A DNA stretch of 55,532 nt from an uncultured Treponema sp. (GCA_946537975.1 CAMNGG010000252.1:1-55532), one strand, 5' to 3'. Positions 1-8,960 are shown, counted from the first letter of the stretch. The notes: generated from the letters alone by a model not told the origin. Program-made: numbers and translations.

Positions 1-1212
1 TTTAACGAAGCTTCAAAAAATACAAAATCTGATTTTTCAGAGAATATAAAATCATTGAATAAACAGACTTCTGTAAAGCCTGTAAAAACATCTTTTGAAA
101 AAATTAATCCGAATGAGATTGTTCTTGATGATGAATTTGAGAATCTTTTTCCGCTTGATGAAAAGGCAGTAGAAAACCTTACTCAGCGTATGGAGAGTAA
201 AGGTTATGACGAATCTCAACCTATACATCTTGGAAAGTTCCTGGAAGAATCTGATACAGATTATGTTTGCATTGACGGACACCACAGACGCTTAGCCGCA
301 ATCAATGCAGGAATTGATAAAGTTCCTGTTTACAGACACGTTTTTGATACCAGGAAAGACGGTGTAATTTATGCGCTTGAACTTCAGCTTTTGCGCAGAA
401 ACGAGGACAAGCACAATCTTTATAACGATTTTCTGAAGCTTAAAAAGCTCAAAGAAATTACTGGCGAAACTGTTGATATGCCGGAAGATGAATCAGAAAA
501 GACAGAGGGCAAGCAGTCTGAAAAAGACGCTCAGAAGCTCGGTGTATCTGCAAGACAGGTTGAAAAGATGAACGCTATTGATTCATCGGACAGAGAGGAC
601 TTAAAAGAACAGCTTTCAGAGGGTTCTATAACTGTAAATGCCGCTTACGATGAACTTAAAGGCACTAAGAAAAAGTCAAAGAAGAAAGCTGATGATGAAG
701 AAGTTTCAGAAGCTCTTGAGGATTCAGACGGAAATCCTAGAGCCGTAACTGTTCGTAGCCGTGATATGTCTGAACAATTCAATGCACCTGCAGAAAGTGA
801 AATTGATAAACGGCTTATTGAACGTTACCAGGAAGGCTTTGTAGAAGGTTTTGAACAGGCGGCAAATTATGTTCTTATGCTTGTTCTTCACGGTGTATCT
901 AATACTTATATCTACAAAAATATTTTCTGTTCAAAATCAAAACATGACTTTAAGTATTTTAATCTTTGTAATGGAAATGATCCTGCTTCAGATTATGACT
1001 ATAACGAGTTCCGCAAGGAGCTTTTATCAAACCCAAAACTAACTGATTTAAATCCGCTGCCACTTAAAGATTATTCACATAATCCAGACGAAGAAGAATA
1101 TGACGGCCCAGATCTTCCTTTTGAGGAAGGCTCTGAACAAAAAGAAAAAAAATCAGGTGTAACTGATTTGAATTCTCTTGATAGTTCAAATTCTGCGTTT
1201 GACGTTTTCTAA
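1..1212 (+). CDS. ParB/RepB-like partition protein (5' end cut by window)
   Basis: The frame is open to base 1, so the true start lies outside the window; at least 403 codons are present. The N-terminal part has the ParB/Spo0J nuclease-like core: an IDGHHRRLAA motif (about residue 90) followed by AGIDKVPVYRHVF, as in ParB and RepB proteins that load on centromere-like DNA or regulate plasmid copy number. A helix-turn-helix-like stretch follows (KLGVSARQVEKMNAI), then a KKKSKKK basic linker and an acidic tail ending in DVF. It opens the replication/maintenance block of the element, with Rep-like and SSB genes downstream. Inference: it segregates or regulates an excised or plasmid form of the element. 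A ParB-fold transcription regulator is the alternative. Confidence 0.8.
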   Translation, partial: FNEASKNTKSDFSENIKSLNKQTSVKPVKTSFEKINPNEIVLDDEFENLFPLDEKAVENLTQRMESKGYDESQPIHLGKFLEESDTDYVCIDGHHRRLAAINAGIDKVPVYRHVFDTRKDGVIYALELQLLRRNEDKHNLYNDFLKLKKLKEITGETVDMPEDESEKTEGKQSEKDAQKLGVSARQVEKMNAIDSSDREDLKEQLSEGSITVNAAYDELKGTKKKSKKKADDEEVSEALEDSDGNPRAVTVRSRDMSEQFNAPAESEIDKRLIERYQEGFVEGFEQAANYVLMLVLHGVSNTYIYKNIFCSKSKHDFKYFNLCNGNDPASDYDYNEFRKELLSNPKLTDLNPLPLKDYSHNPDEEEYDGPDLPFEEGSEQKEKKSGVTDLNSLDSSNSAFDVF

Positions 1213-1223
1213 GGTAGAAAAGA

Positions 1224-1322
1224 ATGGAAGATAATGACATTGAACTTTTCTTAAAGGCAGGAATCTGTGGAGGTTTATTCCTCATTTTCATAGCGCTTCT
1301 TTTAATCTATACAAAATTATAA
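1224..1322 (+). CDS. Small single-pass membrane protein, 32 aa
   Basis: Short ORF that begins 11 bases after the parB-like stop codon, with AGGTAGAAAAGA before the ATG. An acidic N-terminus (MEDNDIELF) is followed by one strongly hydrophobic helix (about residues 13-30) and a KL end. No family is recognised. Position and hydrophobicity suggest a small inner-membrane protein co-transcribed with its neighbours. It could be a chance ORF, but the spacing and codon use fit the operon. Confidence 0.5.
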   Translation: MEDNDIELFLKAGICGGLFLIFIALLLIYTKL

Positions 1323-1335
1323 GCGGAGAAGAAAA

Positions 1336-1542
1336 ATGCAGAACATAGAAATCAAAAAAGGTATTTGCAGAATCTGCGGATGTACAATGAACAATCCCTG
1401 CTACAATCCAAAAGCAGGCTTTTGTTGGTGGATGGATGAAAACGAAACTTTATGCAGTCATTGTGACGGAAAACTGAAAAACGATAAATCTACGGTACAT
1501 AGAGTTAGCGATATTCCTGATTGGAAACCTGATGGAGAATAA
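1336..1542 (+). CDS. Cys-rich zinc-ribbon-like protein, 68 aa
   Basis: ATG preceded by GGAGAAGAAAA. The protein contains CRICGC, a further Cys in NPCYN, GFCWW and a C-terminal CSHC pair, which would make one treble-clef or zinc-ribbon site. Similar short proteins with a CxxC...CxxC pattern are frequent in phages and conjugative elements, usually without known function. It ends 3 bases before the DUF2786 gene, so the two are probably translated together. Confidence 0.65.
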   Translation: MQNIEIKKGICRICGCTMNNPCYNPKAGFCWWMDENETLCSHCDGKLKNDKSTVHRVSDIPDWKPDGE

Positions 1543-1545
1543 TTT

Positions 1546-2208
1546 ATGAACGAAGAACAATTGAATATAGTCAAGCGAAGAATAAAAAAACTTCTTGCTC
1601 TTTCAAAATCTCCTAATGAAAACGAAGCTTCACTTGCAATGAAGATGGCAAATGATCTTATAGCTCGATATGAGCTGAATGAATCTGAATTTTCAGGCTA
1701 TACAAGAAAAGCCATAAAATCAACAAAGCGGTTTGTTGAATGGAGAGCTGTTCTTGCAAATGCCGTTGAACAGCTTTATGCAACATATCATTACAAGGAT
1801 GTAAACACAGGGAACTTTATCTTTGTTGGCAATGAGCTTGACGTATTCATGTCTACGGAAATGTTTTCCTATCTTACAAAAACAGTAGACCGTATGGCAA
1901 AAAACAATATCCGTAAAAATGCAAAGTACAGGTTCAGACAGTCATACCGCTCAGGTGTTGCAAGTCGTCTTTATGACAGAATAGCTGAACTTGGACAGGA
2001 GTGTAGCTGGCGAAGTCTGGAACAGTTAGAGCAGCAGAAAAATGATATTTCCTTGTGGGTACATAATCAAACAAAACTGGTGAGTAACGAATCAAAAAAA
2101 ACGAAAGCGAATATGAAAGCCTGGGTACGAGGAAAAATTGATGCTGACGGAATTTCAATAAACCGTCAAATGACAGGTAGCGGTATCAGAAGAATCGGAG
2201 GATATTAA
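1546..2208 (+). CDS. DUF2786 domain protein
   Basis: 220 aa. Residues 8-45 (RRIKKLLALSKSPNENEA followed by AMKMANDLIARYEL) match the DUF2786 signature of a charged helical pair common in phage and mobile-element proteins. The remaining 170 residues, with SYRSGVASRLYDRI and a basic C-terminus, match the domain usually paired with it (DUF7168 type). The biochemical role is unknown; the basic surface suggests nucleic-acid contact. The start ATG follows GGAGAATAATTT and is only 3 bases after the preceding stop. Confidence 0.75.
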   Translation: MNEEQLNIVKRRIKKLLALSKSPNENEASLAMKMANDLIARYELNESEFSGYTRKAIKSTKRFVEWRAVLANAVEQLYATYHYKDVNTGNFIFVGNELDVFMSTEMFSYLTKTVDRMAKNNIRKNAKYRFRQSYRSGVASRLYDRIAELGQECSWRSLEQLEQQKNDISLWVHNQTKLVSNESKKTKANMKAWVRGKIDADGISINRQMTGSGIRRIGGY

Positions 2209-2212
2209 AAAA

Positions 2213-2365
2213 ATGCAGTGTAAAGATTGTGCATATATAAATGCAAAAACAAAAAATGGTAACTGTATATGTTCTTATTTAAAAATAAAGTTTCCATATA
2301 ATCCTGGGTTCTATCTGAAAAATGAAAATGAAAAAGCTTGTTCATATTTCAGAAAAAAGGAGTAA
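2213..2365 (+). CDS. Cys-rich small protein, 50 aa
   Basis: Begins 4 bases after the DUF2786 stop, with GGAGGATATTAAAAAA as ribosome site. Cysteines are arranged CKDC, then CIC, then a single late Cys (ACSYF), enough for a zinc or disulfide site. It resembles the short zinc-finger proteins of element accessory regions, but no family can be named. It ends 3 bases before the next ATG, supporting an operon. Confidence 0.55.
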   Translation: MQCKDCAYINAKTKNGNCICSYLKIKFPYNPGFYLKNENEKACSYFRKKE

Positions 2366-2368
2366 TTT

Positions 2369-2866
2369 ATGAAAGTAAAAAGATATTACCCTGAATATAA
2401 AGACTGGCTTACAGAAAAACAATGGCTTTCTAAAGGTAAGGTTATTATTGATGATTCTAAAACCGTAAAACTTTGGTCTAATCAGTTTTGTAATGTCAGT
2501 TCTATTTATGCTTCTCCTGATAATGTTAGAGAAATGACTGAAGCGGAAAAGTTATCTTTTCAGGAAGAAAAGAAACTTCAGCAACAGCTTTCAAAAGAAA
2601 GACGTATATCAAAATTGGAACTGGAAATAATAAGACAAGAGGAACTTAACAAAGCTTTAAAACTTGCAGAGAAACTTCGAGAGGATTGGCATACAGAATT
2701 TCAATGGCGAATTTTTTATGGCAGAGAAGTTAAGGAAAATGCAAGCGGTTTGTTAGGTTCTGAACTTAATGAGCAGTTATCAGGTTTATATGTTTTTGGA
2801 GCAGATTATTTTTATTATAACATCGAAGAAACATATTTACCAAAGGAGGAAGCATTAAATGTTTAA
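2369..2866 (+). CDS. Hypothetical protein, 165 aa
   Basis: AAAAAAGGAGTAATTT precedes the ATG. The N-terminal 55 residues look globular (YYPEYKDWLTEKQWLSKGK). Residues about 57-110 form a highly charged predicted coiled coil (EEKKLQQQLSKERRISKLEL). The C-terminal 50 residues are aromatic-rich (YVFGADYFYYNI). No family recognised. The end overlaps the start of the 24-aa lipopeptide gene. Confidence 0.6.
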   Translation: MKVKRYYPEYKDWLTEKQWLSKGKVIIDDSKTVKLWSNQFCNVSSIYASPDNVREMTEAEKLSFQEEKKLQQQLSKERRISKLELEIIRQEELNKALKLAEKLREDWHTEFQWRIFYGREVKENASGLLGSELNEQLSGLYVFGADYFYYNIEETYLPKEEALNV

Positions 2867-2933
2867 ATTCTGGTTATCGCAATTTATTATCATTTCAATT
2901 TTTTCCTCGTTCATACTTTATGGGTGCAAGTGA
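2859..2933 (+). CDS. Very small lipoprotein-like peptide, 24 aa
   Basis: ATG lies 8 bases inside the end of the previous gene, behind an excellent AAAGGAGGA site. The peptide MFKFWLSQFIIISI...LYGCK has a Lys, a hydrophobic core and an L-Y-G-C lipobox, leaving only Cys-Lys after cleavage. Comparable tiny lipopeptides include VirB7/TrbK-type and lysis/exclusion peptides. In a T4SS element with no other VirB7 candidate it could take the VirB7 or entry-exclusion role. That is inference from size and lipobox only. Confidence 0.45.
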   Translation: MFKFWLSQFIIISIFSSFILYGCK

Positions 2934-2941
2934 GGTAAGTT

Positions 2942-3562
2942 ATGCAGAAGTTTATTAAGAAAAAAATAAAAGTACAGGCTGTCCAGTATGACGGAATGCC
3001 TGAATCATTGGAAGAATTAGTAGCGCTCGGTCTTGAATACAGGCTGGGCGAAGATTCTTCCATTACCATTGTTACACCACGGGGAGAAGTTACCGGAGAA
3101 ATAGGGGACTATATTCTTATGAGTGTAACTGGTGATTTTGAAATATGTAATCAGGATAAGTTTCAGAAATTGTATTCAGAAGATGTTGAAAATACAAATG
3201 ATGAAACTGAAAAAGAAAAAACTGATGATAATTCAGAAAATACTCCTGGACTTATTAGAGCAAAACTTATAAAGAAAATGAATATACAGGATTGGATCCA
3301 AATAGTTGCAAGTTTTCTTGATGTACTTATGCTTCTGATATTTCCTTTTGTTCTTGATGTGATGATGCAAAGGAGCATAAAAACTACCGTTGAATTTATT
3401 TATAAAGATGAAATTCAACGTGAAAGCGTTTTATTACTTGAAAAAACAAAAACTGAATCTTTACAAATAATCGAACAGGCTAAAAAAGAAGCAGTTATCG
3501 AAGCAGATGAAGCTTTTAGAAAAGAAATGGAACGTCTTACAAACGAGAGGGTAAAAAAGTAG
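2942..3562 (+). CDS. Membrane-anchored protein with phage-type GDYI domain
   Basis: 206 aa, ATG after GTGAGGTAAGTT. Residues 1-75 (VQAVQYDGMPESL to GEIGDYILMSVTGDFEICNQDKF) match the small phage/mobile-element domain with a conserved GDYI/GDWI turn. An acidic linker follows, then one hydrophobic segment (about 120-140, LDVLMLLIFPFVLDVMM) and a charged coiled-coil tail. The membrane segment attached to this domain is unusual. Function unknown. Confidence 0.6.
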   Translation: MQKFIKKKIKVQAVQYDGMPESLEELVALGLEYRLGEDSSITIVTPRGEVTGEIGDYILMSVTGDFEICNQDKFQKLYSEDVENTNDETEKEKTDDNSENTPGLIRAKLIKKMNIQDWIQIVASFLDVLMLLIFPFVLDVMMQRSIKTTVEFIYKDEIQRESVLLLEKTKTESLQIIEQAKKEAVIEADEAFRKEMERLTNERVKK

Positions 3563-3565
3563 CTT

Positions 3566-4762
3566 ATGAATTATCCAATGAAGTATACAATCTGCGGATT
3601 CAATCAGCAGAAATTATTTGAATATAAACTTGATATTAATGACGCTCAGATTTTACGCTGGTTAATTGATTTTGCGGCAACTGGAAAAATGCGTAAGCTT
3701 ATAGAAAACAACATAGTTTACTACCTGGTAAATTATGAAGCGATTATCTGCGCATTTCCAATTATGGGTATTACTTCAACAAAAGCAATTGCAAACAGAT
3801 TTGAAAAGTATGTGAATTGCGGACTTTTACAGAAAACTGTACGCAAAGGCGGATCTTTTTCCGGCACTGCAACACTGTTTGCAATTACATCTCTTGTCGG
3901 AGATATGATTTATGATGAAAAAGCTGAGCAGAATAGTTCAAAAGAAACTGAAAATAAAGCTGATTCTTCAAAATCCGACAAGAAGCAAACTTCCTGTCGA
4001 AAAACGGAAGAAGCTCCTGATTCAGATTCCGACAAGAACCAAACTTCTTATTGCGACAAGAAGCAAACTTCCTGTCGGACAGGAACTCAACTTCCTGTCG
4101 CTTTAAAGAATTCTTCTGTAAATTCATCTGCAATAAATTCTTCTTCTAGGCAACCTTTGCCGCAATCGAATTTATCTGCACAAACGGCAGAAGAAGAACT
4201 TGAATTACAAAAAATACTGAACTACTACGTGGATTCTCACGGATTTTCAGAGGATTTTATTCCGCACCTGCATCGAAAGCTTTCCGAGTTTGAACTCCAG
4301 CCTGAAAATTACCAGGAATTCATTGATTATGCATATACCGAGTGCAACAAGAAAGTCAAAGATAAGACTCGTCTTATGTCATACATGTATAACTCAATCT
4401 GTGATAATTATTTTATCTCGCAATTCTTGCAGAACAGACGGATTCAGGAAGATAAAAAGCTTGAACAGGAAAAGCAGATGATTACCTGTCCTGTATGCGG
4501 CACCAAACATCATCTTTCAGAAACGTGTTCCTGCGGCTTAAAAGATTATAAAAACCCTCTTGAAATTGCTTTTTTCAAAAAAGTATATCAGCTTCCGCCT
4601 GAACAAAAAAAGAATCTGGAAAATGAGCTTGATAAACTTTCAGAAGAAGTCGGTCTTAATTTCACACCTGCAAATATCATGAGAATGAAAAAACAAAAAG
4701 AAAGAATTTATTACAAGTATATAAAAGTTCCTCACGAGGAATATATAAAAATATTCGGATAA
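3566..4762 (+). CDS. Replication initiator-like winged-helix protein
   Basis: 398 aa. Residues 1-115 resemble the N-terminal winged helix of phage/plasmid Rep-like proteins (ILRWLIDFAATGKM, TSTKAIANRFEKYVNCGLL, GGSFSGTATLFAI). A Ser/Lys-rich linker carries three near-identical 'SDKKQTSCR' segments (about 135-175), encoded by imperfect tandem DNA repeats. The C-terminal half contains a CPVCG...CSCG zinc site (about 306-321) and helices. It sits directly upstream of ssb. Inference: initiates replication of the excised element. A DnaD-like loader or regulator is the alternative. ATG 3578 is a second possible start. Confidence 0.6.
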   Translation: MNYPMKYTICGFNQQKLFEYKLDINDAQILRWLIDFAATGKMRKLIENNIVYYLVNYEAIICAFPIMGITSTKAIANRFEKYVNCGLLQKTVRKGGSFSGTATLFAITSLVGDMIYDEKAEQNSSKETENKADSSKSDKKQTSCRKTEEAPDSDSDKNQTSYCDKKQTSCRTGTQLPVALKNSSVNSSAINSSSRQPLPQSNLSAQTAEEELELQKILNYYVDSHGFSEDFIPHLHRKLSEFELQPENYQEFIDYAYTECNKKVKDKTRLMSYMYNSICDNYFISQFLQNRRIQEDKKLEQEKQMITCPVCGTKHHLSETCSCGLKDYKNPLEIAFFKKVYQLPPEQKKNLENELDKLSEEVGLNFTPANIMRMKKQKERIYYKYIKVPHEEYIKIFG

Positions 4763-4781
4763 GTCATAGGAGGTATTAAAA

Positions 4782-5237
4782 ATGACAGATTTGAATGATG
4801 TAAAACTTATTGGAAGAATCACAAGAGATTCTATTCTTGAAAGAACTGCGGAAGTTGTCTATGCGAAGTTTTCTATTGCCGTAAACAAAGATGTAAAGAC
4901 TGAAAACGGAAATTATGAATCTGTTCCGGCATACATTGACCTTGCAATTTTCGATACTTACGCAGAGAAGATGTATACATATCTTCGTAAAGGTACTCTT
5001 ATTTTTGTTGAAGGAAGCCTTAAACCTCGCCAGTGGAACAAAGATGATGTAAAAATCAATACTCTTGGTGTATCTGTAAAAAAGATTCAGCTTCTTTCTT
5101 CTCCAAAATCTGCGGCAGTTTCAGAATCTGCTATTAAAGAAGCTCTAGCTGATGGAGTTGAATCTTTCACTTCTGATGTTCCTGATAATTTAGAAAATGT
5201 TGATCCGTTTGACGATAAGACACAGGGTATTTTCTAA
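4782..5237 (+). CDS. ssb: Single-stranded DNA-binding protein
   Basis: 151 aa with the OB-fold pattern of bacterial SSB: NDVKLIGRITRDS, AKFSIAVNKDV, VPAYIDLAIFDTYAEKMYTYLRKGTLIFVEGSL and VKINTLGVSVKKIQLL. The ATG is 8 bases behind ATAGGAGG. The C-terminus is acidic and ends DPFDDKTQGIF rather than the common DDDIPF tip, so its protein-docking tail may be specialised. It coats single strands during replication or transfer of the element. Encoded right after the Rep-like gene. Confidence 0.92.
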   Translation: MTDLNDVKLIGRITRDSILERTAEVVYAKFSIAVNKDVKTENGNYESVPAYIDLAIFDTYAEKMYTYLRKGTLIFVEGSLKPRQWNKDDVKINTLGVSVKKIQLLSSPKSAAVSESAIKEALADGVESFTSDVPDNLENVDPFDDKTQGIF

Positions 5238-5257
5238 ATTAAATGATAAATAGAGTA

Positions 5258-5275
5258 GAGCGCAGGTCTGCGCTC
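5258..5275. repeat. 18-bp element palindrome, copy 1 (centre GT)
   Basis: GAGCGCAGGTCTGCGCTC. The symmetry extends to 26 bp here (AGTA...TACT, 5254-5279). It lies between the ssb stop and the ribosome site of the next gene, with no T-run, so it is not a simple terminator. Confidence 0.95.
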
Positions 5276-5296
5276 TACTTATACAGGGAGATGAAA

Positions 5297-5506
5297 ATGA
5301 AAATCGAAATAAATATTACACCTGATGATTTGGCAAATATTATTGTTGATTTGAAATTCAAGCGGCCAAACTGTACAAAAGTACTTGAAAATATTTTAGC
5401 TACAGTTCGCTCTGATATTGAAACTAATTATGAAGAACTAGAACAGCTTCAGATTCTCAGTGATGAAGCTTCCGCTTCAGGAGATGATAAGGAAAATGGC
5501 AAATAA
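5297..5506 (+). CDS. Hypothetical protein, 69 aa
   Basis: ATG 5297 lies 6 bases behind AGGGAG; ATG 5291 is too close to that site. The protein (KIEINITPDDLANIIVDLKF...) is acidic and mostly helical. No family recognised. Its last 11 bases overlap the virB8-like start (ATGGCAAATAA), which indicates translational coupling, so it may assist assembly of the secretion block. Confidence 0.6.
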   Translation: MKIEINITPDDLANIIVDLKFKRPNCTKVLENILATVRSDIETNYEELEQLQILSDEASASGDDKENGK

Positions 5507-6167
5507 AACTAACTGGACACTGGAAAAATCTAAAAACACTCCTCTTAATATTTATGAACAGATAGAACGTGATAGACGTAGGTCGGAGAATCGTTTTAAG
5601 ATTTTTGCTTATATAGCAGGAGCAGGATTTGCTTTATCGCTTATTGTTATGGTATGGGCAATAAATCTTCCTAAAACTGTTCCTGTTTTAGTTTCCGTTA
5701 ATGATTTTGGTGAAGCTAAATATATCGGAGAAGTTAATCGTATCAATTATAGTGGTATTAAAGTTCCTGAAATTGCCATTGAATATCAGATACGTAAATT
5801 TGTTACAAATAAATTTACAATTCCTGGAGATGCGGAAGTTTTACGAAATAATCTTAAAGACTGTTACTCCTGTCTTACACGTGATACATCAAGTAAATTA
5901 AGTTCAGAGCTTAAAGAACATAATCCTCTCAAAGATGTAAAAGATATAAGAAAAAAAGTTGATATTGAGAGCGTTTTAAAAACTACAAAAAATACATATC
6001 AGGTTGATTTTACTATTACACAATCTTCACCAAACGATATGAATAAAAACACAATTAGAATGAGGGGTTTAATAACTATGACACTTCTTGAACCTCATGA
6101 TGATGATAAAATCTTGAATCCATTAGGCATTTATTTTAGTGCTTATGATTTTACTGAATTAAAATAA
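5496..6167 (+). CDS. virB8: VirB8/TrbF-like type IV secretion protein
   Basis: 223 aa from ATG 5496 (AAGGAA before it). A basic cytoplasmic N-terminus with IYEQIERDRRRSENRFK leads into one transmembrane helix (about 36-58, FAYIAGAGFALSLIVMVWAI). A periplasmic domain follows with the VirB8 pattern YQIRKFVTNKF...CYSCLTRDTSSKL and a late ITMTLLEP strand. VirB8 nucleates the channel under the membrane. It is the first of four consecutive T4SS genes (8-9-10-6), the usual order. Confidence 0.85.
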   Translation: MANKTNWTLEKSKNTPLNIYEQIERDRRRSENRFKIFAYIAGAGFALSLIVMVWAINLPKTVPVLVSVNDFGEAKYIGEVNRINYSGIKVPEIAIEYQIRKFVTNKFTIPGDAEVLRNNLKDCYSCLTRDTSSKLSSELKEHNPLKDVKDIRKKVDIESVLKTTKNTYQVDFTITQSSPNDMNKNTIRMRGLITMTLLEPHDDDKILNPLGIYFSAYDFTELK

Positions 6168-6179
6168 ACTGGAGGAAAT

Positions 6180-7292
6180 ATGAAAAGTAGATTTGATTTT
6201 TTTCTTGATTTCTTTATGGAAAAATTAATTAAATGTTGTTTAATTGTTGTAGCTTTATTACTTATACTTCTTGTTAGTTTTTCATTACTTAGTTGTAAAT
6301 CTATAGATGTTGAAAAAAACAGAAGTAATGAGTTTGAAACAACAAAGGAAACAAAAGCAAATCCTGATTATTCTTTTGTCCAAAAACTTGATGTTGAAAT
6401 TGATGATGATATTTCTGATGAAGAAGTATATGTAGCAGAAGTTATGAAAGTAAATGATGTTGCAAGTGCAATTGTTTATCTTGAACCACCTGAAACAATT
6501 TACTGCGAACCTGCAAAAGAAAACTCCGACTTAAAAGGTGATGCGGCACTGATACAGAATCTTAAAGATATTACTGTTCTTCCTGAATATACAGAGGGCA
6601 GGCTTAAAGGCTGGAGTTACAAGGAAGGACAGATTTATCAGGTACATACACAAACTTATCATTCTACTTTGATCCAGTTTGAACCAGGCGAAGAAATGCT
6701 TGAAGTTCCTTATATTTCTGAGCCTGATGTATGGCGGCTTTCCCGTGGTGTCGGAATTAAAAACGGACAGGATACACAGTATTTAATCGTGAAGCCTGAT
6801 TACACAAAGCTTACATCAACACTTATCGTAATAACAAACAGACGTGTATATCAGATGGAATTAAAATCCTATGCAGACCATTATATGCCTTATGTAAAAT
6901 GGATTTATCCGCAGGCAGTTTCAGACGACCAGTCTTGGATTCAATGGCAGCAGAAAAAAGAGAATAATGCAGTTCTTGAATTTACAGGACAGAACATAGA
7001 GCTTTGTAGTTTTGATTACAAAATAACTCATTCCTTAAATAAACCTCTATGGTGTCCTGAACTGGTTTATGACGATGGTAAATTTACTTACATTGTTTTA
7101 AATAAGCAAACCTTACAGACTGAAATGCCGACAGTATTTATTGATTCAAGAAAACTTGTAAACACACAGGTACATAAAAATATTCTTGTTATTAATCAGC
7201 TTATAACAAAAGCAACTTTAAGACTTGGAAAACAAAAGGTAAAGATTACCAAAAAAAAGACAAGTAAGAGCAAGTTGAAGAAGCAGGAGTAG
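6180..7292 (+). CDS. virB9: VirB9/TrbG-like outer-membrane core protein, predicted lipoprotein
   Basis: 370 aa, ATG behind CTGGAGGAAAT. A hydrophobic segment (about 18-36) ends in a lipobox, SLLSC (Cys about 39), so the protein is probably lipid-anchored, unlike classical VirB9. The body has the CagX/VirB9 pattern: YQVHTQTYHSTLIQFEPGEE, DTQYLIVKPDYTKLTSTLIV and NRRVYQMEL. The end is very basic (KITKKKTSKSKLKK). The lipid anchor could substitute for a separate VirB7. It forms the outer core with VirB10. Confidence 0.85.
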   Translation: MKSRFDFFLDFFMEKLIKCCLIVVALLLILLVSFSLLSCKSIDVEKNRSNEFETTKETKANPDYSFVQKLDVEIDDDISDEEVYVAEVMKVNDVASAIVYLEPPETIYCEPAKENSDLKGDAALIQNLKDITVLPEYTEGRLKGWSYKEGQIYQVHTQTYHSTLIQFEPGEEMLEVPYISEPDVWRLSRGVGIKNGQDTQYLIVKPDYTKLTSTLIVITNRRVYQMELKSYADHYMPYVKWIYPQAVSDDQSWIQWQQKKENNAVLEFTGQNIELCSFDYKITHSLNKPLWCPELVYDDGKFTYIVLNKQTLQTEMPTVFIDSRKLVNTQVHKNILVINQLITKATLRLGKQKVKITKKKTSKSKLKKQE

Positions 7293-7295
7293 TTT

Positions 7296-8960
7296 ATGAA
7301 TGAAAATGATGATGTAATGGGCTTTGATGATGAACCTAATATAAATCCGGAAGATTCATATATCGAACCTGATATTCCTGAAGCACAAAATCAGAATACT
7401 TCTGAAAATAATGAAACTGCACAAGCTCCATTACAAGAAAACACTTCAACAGAACAGGACTTAAATGTTTATGCAGGTTATGAGGGATTTGAAGCTATGG
7501 ATTCTTCTGATATGTCTGGCGGAGATTTGAACGCAGGGAGTTATCAAGAGAATAATTCTGAAACTGAAAATCAGACTACTGATAATTCAGAATATGAAGA
7601 AAGTCAGGCTAAAAAGATACTTGATACAAAGCCTTCTGAAAAATCTGAATCTAAGGCGAATAAAAATAAAGGTCTTTTCTTAAATAGGCAAAGACTTTTA
7701 TTGATTTTTGCAGGTATTTTTGTAGCCTTCATTCTTTTCTTTACTTTTATTTTTCCTATGATTTCTTCTAAGAAAAAGAAAGAAAAGGAAAGTGAACTCG
7801 ATAAAAACGGCAGACAGTATATTCCATCAATGCTTAATAGTGAGGTTGAGCCTGCACGAACTAATAATTTTGAAGATGGTAATTCTGCAACAAGTTATCA
7901 GACAAACAGTAATTATGATGAATTGTCGCTTGATGAAAAATATCCGCCTATTGTACAGGAACAGAATAAAAATGTAGCGCCTGTTTCTGTAAGTGGAACT
8001 TCTACAGCAACTGAAGTTCCTTTAACTAACCGAAATGAACAGCAGAAACAGCCACAACGTCTTGCGCTGGAAAAGGTAACTTCTCCAGTTGAAGCACAGG
8101 CTCAAAAAAGCGGCTCAAAATATCCTACTGTAAAACCGCAGGGGTATAATACAGGTTATAACTCAGGTTATTCAGGAACAAGCACACAGGCTACAAGCGG
8201 AAGTTATATGCCTAACAATCTTTCTGAAAACCTGAATAAATTCCTCGCTCAGCAGACTGGCGGGAATCTTGCTTCAAGCTATGTTCAGCAGAATAATCAG
8301 TCTGCAAAGCAGGAATTTCTGAATAAAAACGGTATTGGCGGCAATTACCAGTGGAACGCTGAATACAGTCTTTGGAAAGGAACGGTAATTTCAGCAGTTC
8401 TCGATACAGGTATTAATACTGATTTACCAGGGCAGGTAATGGCTCATGTAACAAAAAGCGTTTATTCAAGTCAAGACGGACAATATCTTTTGATACCGCA
8501 AGGCTCAAGGCTTTTTGGTGAATACAGTTCTGATATTTCCTACGGACAGAACAGAATTCAAGTTGTTTGGAATACACTTATCCGGCCTGATGGATTGGAA
8601 GTAAATCTTGGCTCAATGAATGGAATAGATTCTTATGGAGTTTCAGGATATGCAGGCTGGAAAAGCGAACATCCGTTTGAATACGTAAAGGCTTTTGGTT
8701 TAATAGCTATGTATTCTATTCTTGATACAAAGGCTATGAATATGATAGATACTTCGAATAACGCTTATGCTCAAAATGCTTTATCAGATGTTTACAGTGA
8801 AACTAAAAAGCTTAATAATAAGATTGTAGACAGAGCTTTGGATATTCAGCCTACAATAAGAATTTTAAGCGGAACGGAAGTCAACTTGATAACTAACGTT
8901 ACGATTGATCTTCCACCGCTTGAACCGTATGAAGTTGAAGAAAAGTATGTAAGGTACTAA
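7296..8960 (+). CDS. virB10: VirB10/TrbI-like core protein
   Basis: 554 aa. A long acidic, Asn/Gln-rich cytoplasmic N-terminus (1-130) precedes a transmembrane helix (about 133-151, LLLIFAGIFVAFILFFTF) and a Gln/Ser/Pro-rich spacer. The C-terminal TrbI domain contains TVISAVLDTGINTDLPGQVMA, LLIPQGSRLFGEY, IQVVWNTLIRPDG and GSMNGIDSYGVSGYAG. VirB10 spans both membranes and senses ATPase activity. Starts 3 bases after virB9; its stop codon touches the AAGGAGGA ribosome site of virB6. Confidence 0.93.
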   Translation: MNENDDVMGFDDEPNINPEDSYIEPDIPEAQNQNTSENNETAQAPLQENTSTEQDLNVYAGYEGFEAMDSSDMSGGDLNAGSYQENNSETENQTTDNSEYEESQAKKILDTKPSEKSESKANKNKGLFLNRQRLLLIFAGIFVAFILFFTFIFPMISSKKKKEKESELDKNGRQYIPSMLNSEVEPARTNNFEDGNSATSYQTNSNYDELSLDEKYPPIVQEQNKNVAPVSVSGTSTATEVPLTNRNEQQKQPQRLALEKVTSPVEAQAQKSGSKYPTVKPQGYNTGYNSGYSGTSTQATSGSYMPNNLSENLNKFLAQQTGGNLASSYVQQNNQSAKQEFLNKNGIGGNYQWNAEYSLWKGTVISAVLDTGINTDLPGQVMAHVTKSVYSSQDGQYLLIPQGSRLFGEYSSDISYGQNRIQVVWNTLIRPDGLEVNLGSMNGIDSYGVSGYAGWKSEHPFEYVKAFGLIAMYSILDTKAMNMIDTSNNAYAQNALSDVYSETKKLNNKIVDRALDIQPTIRILSGTEVNLITNVTIDLPPLEPYEVEEKYVRY

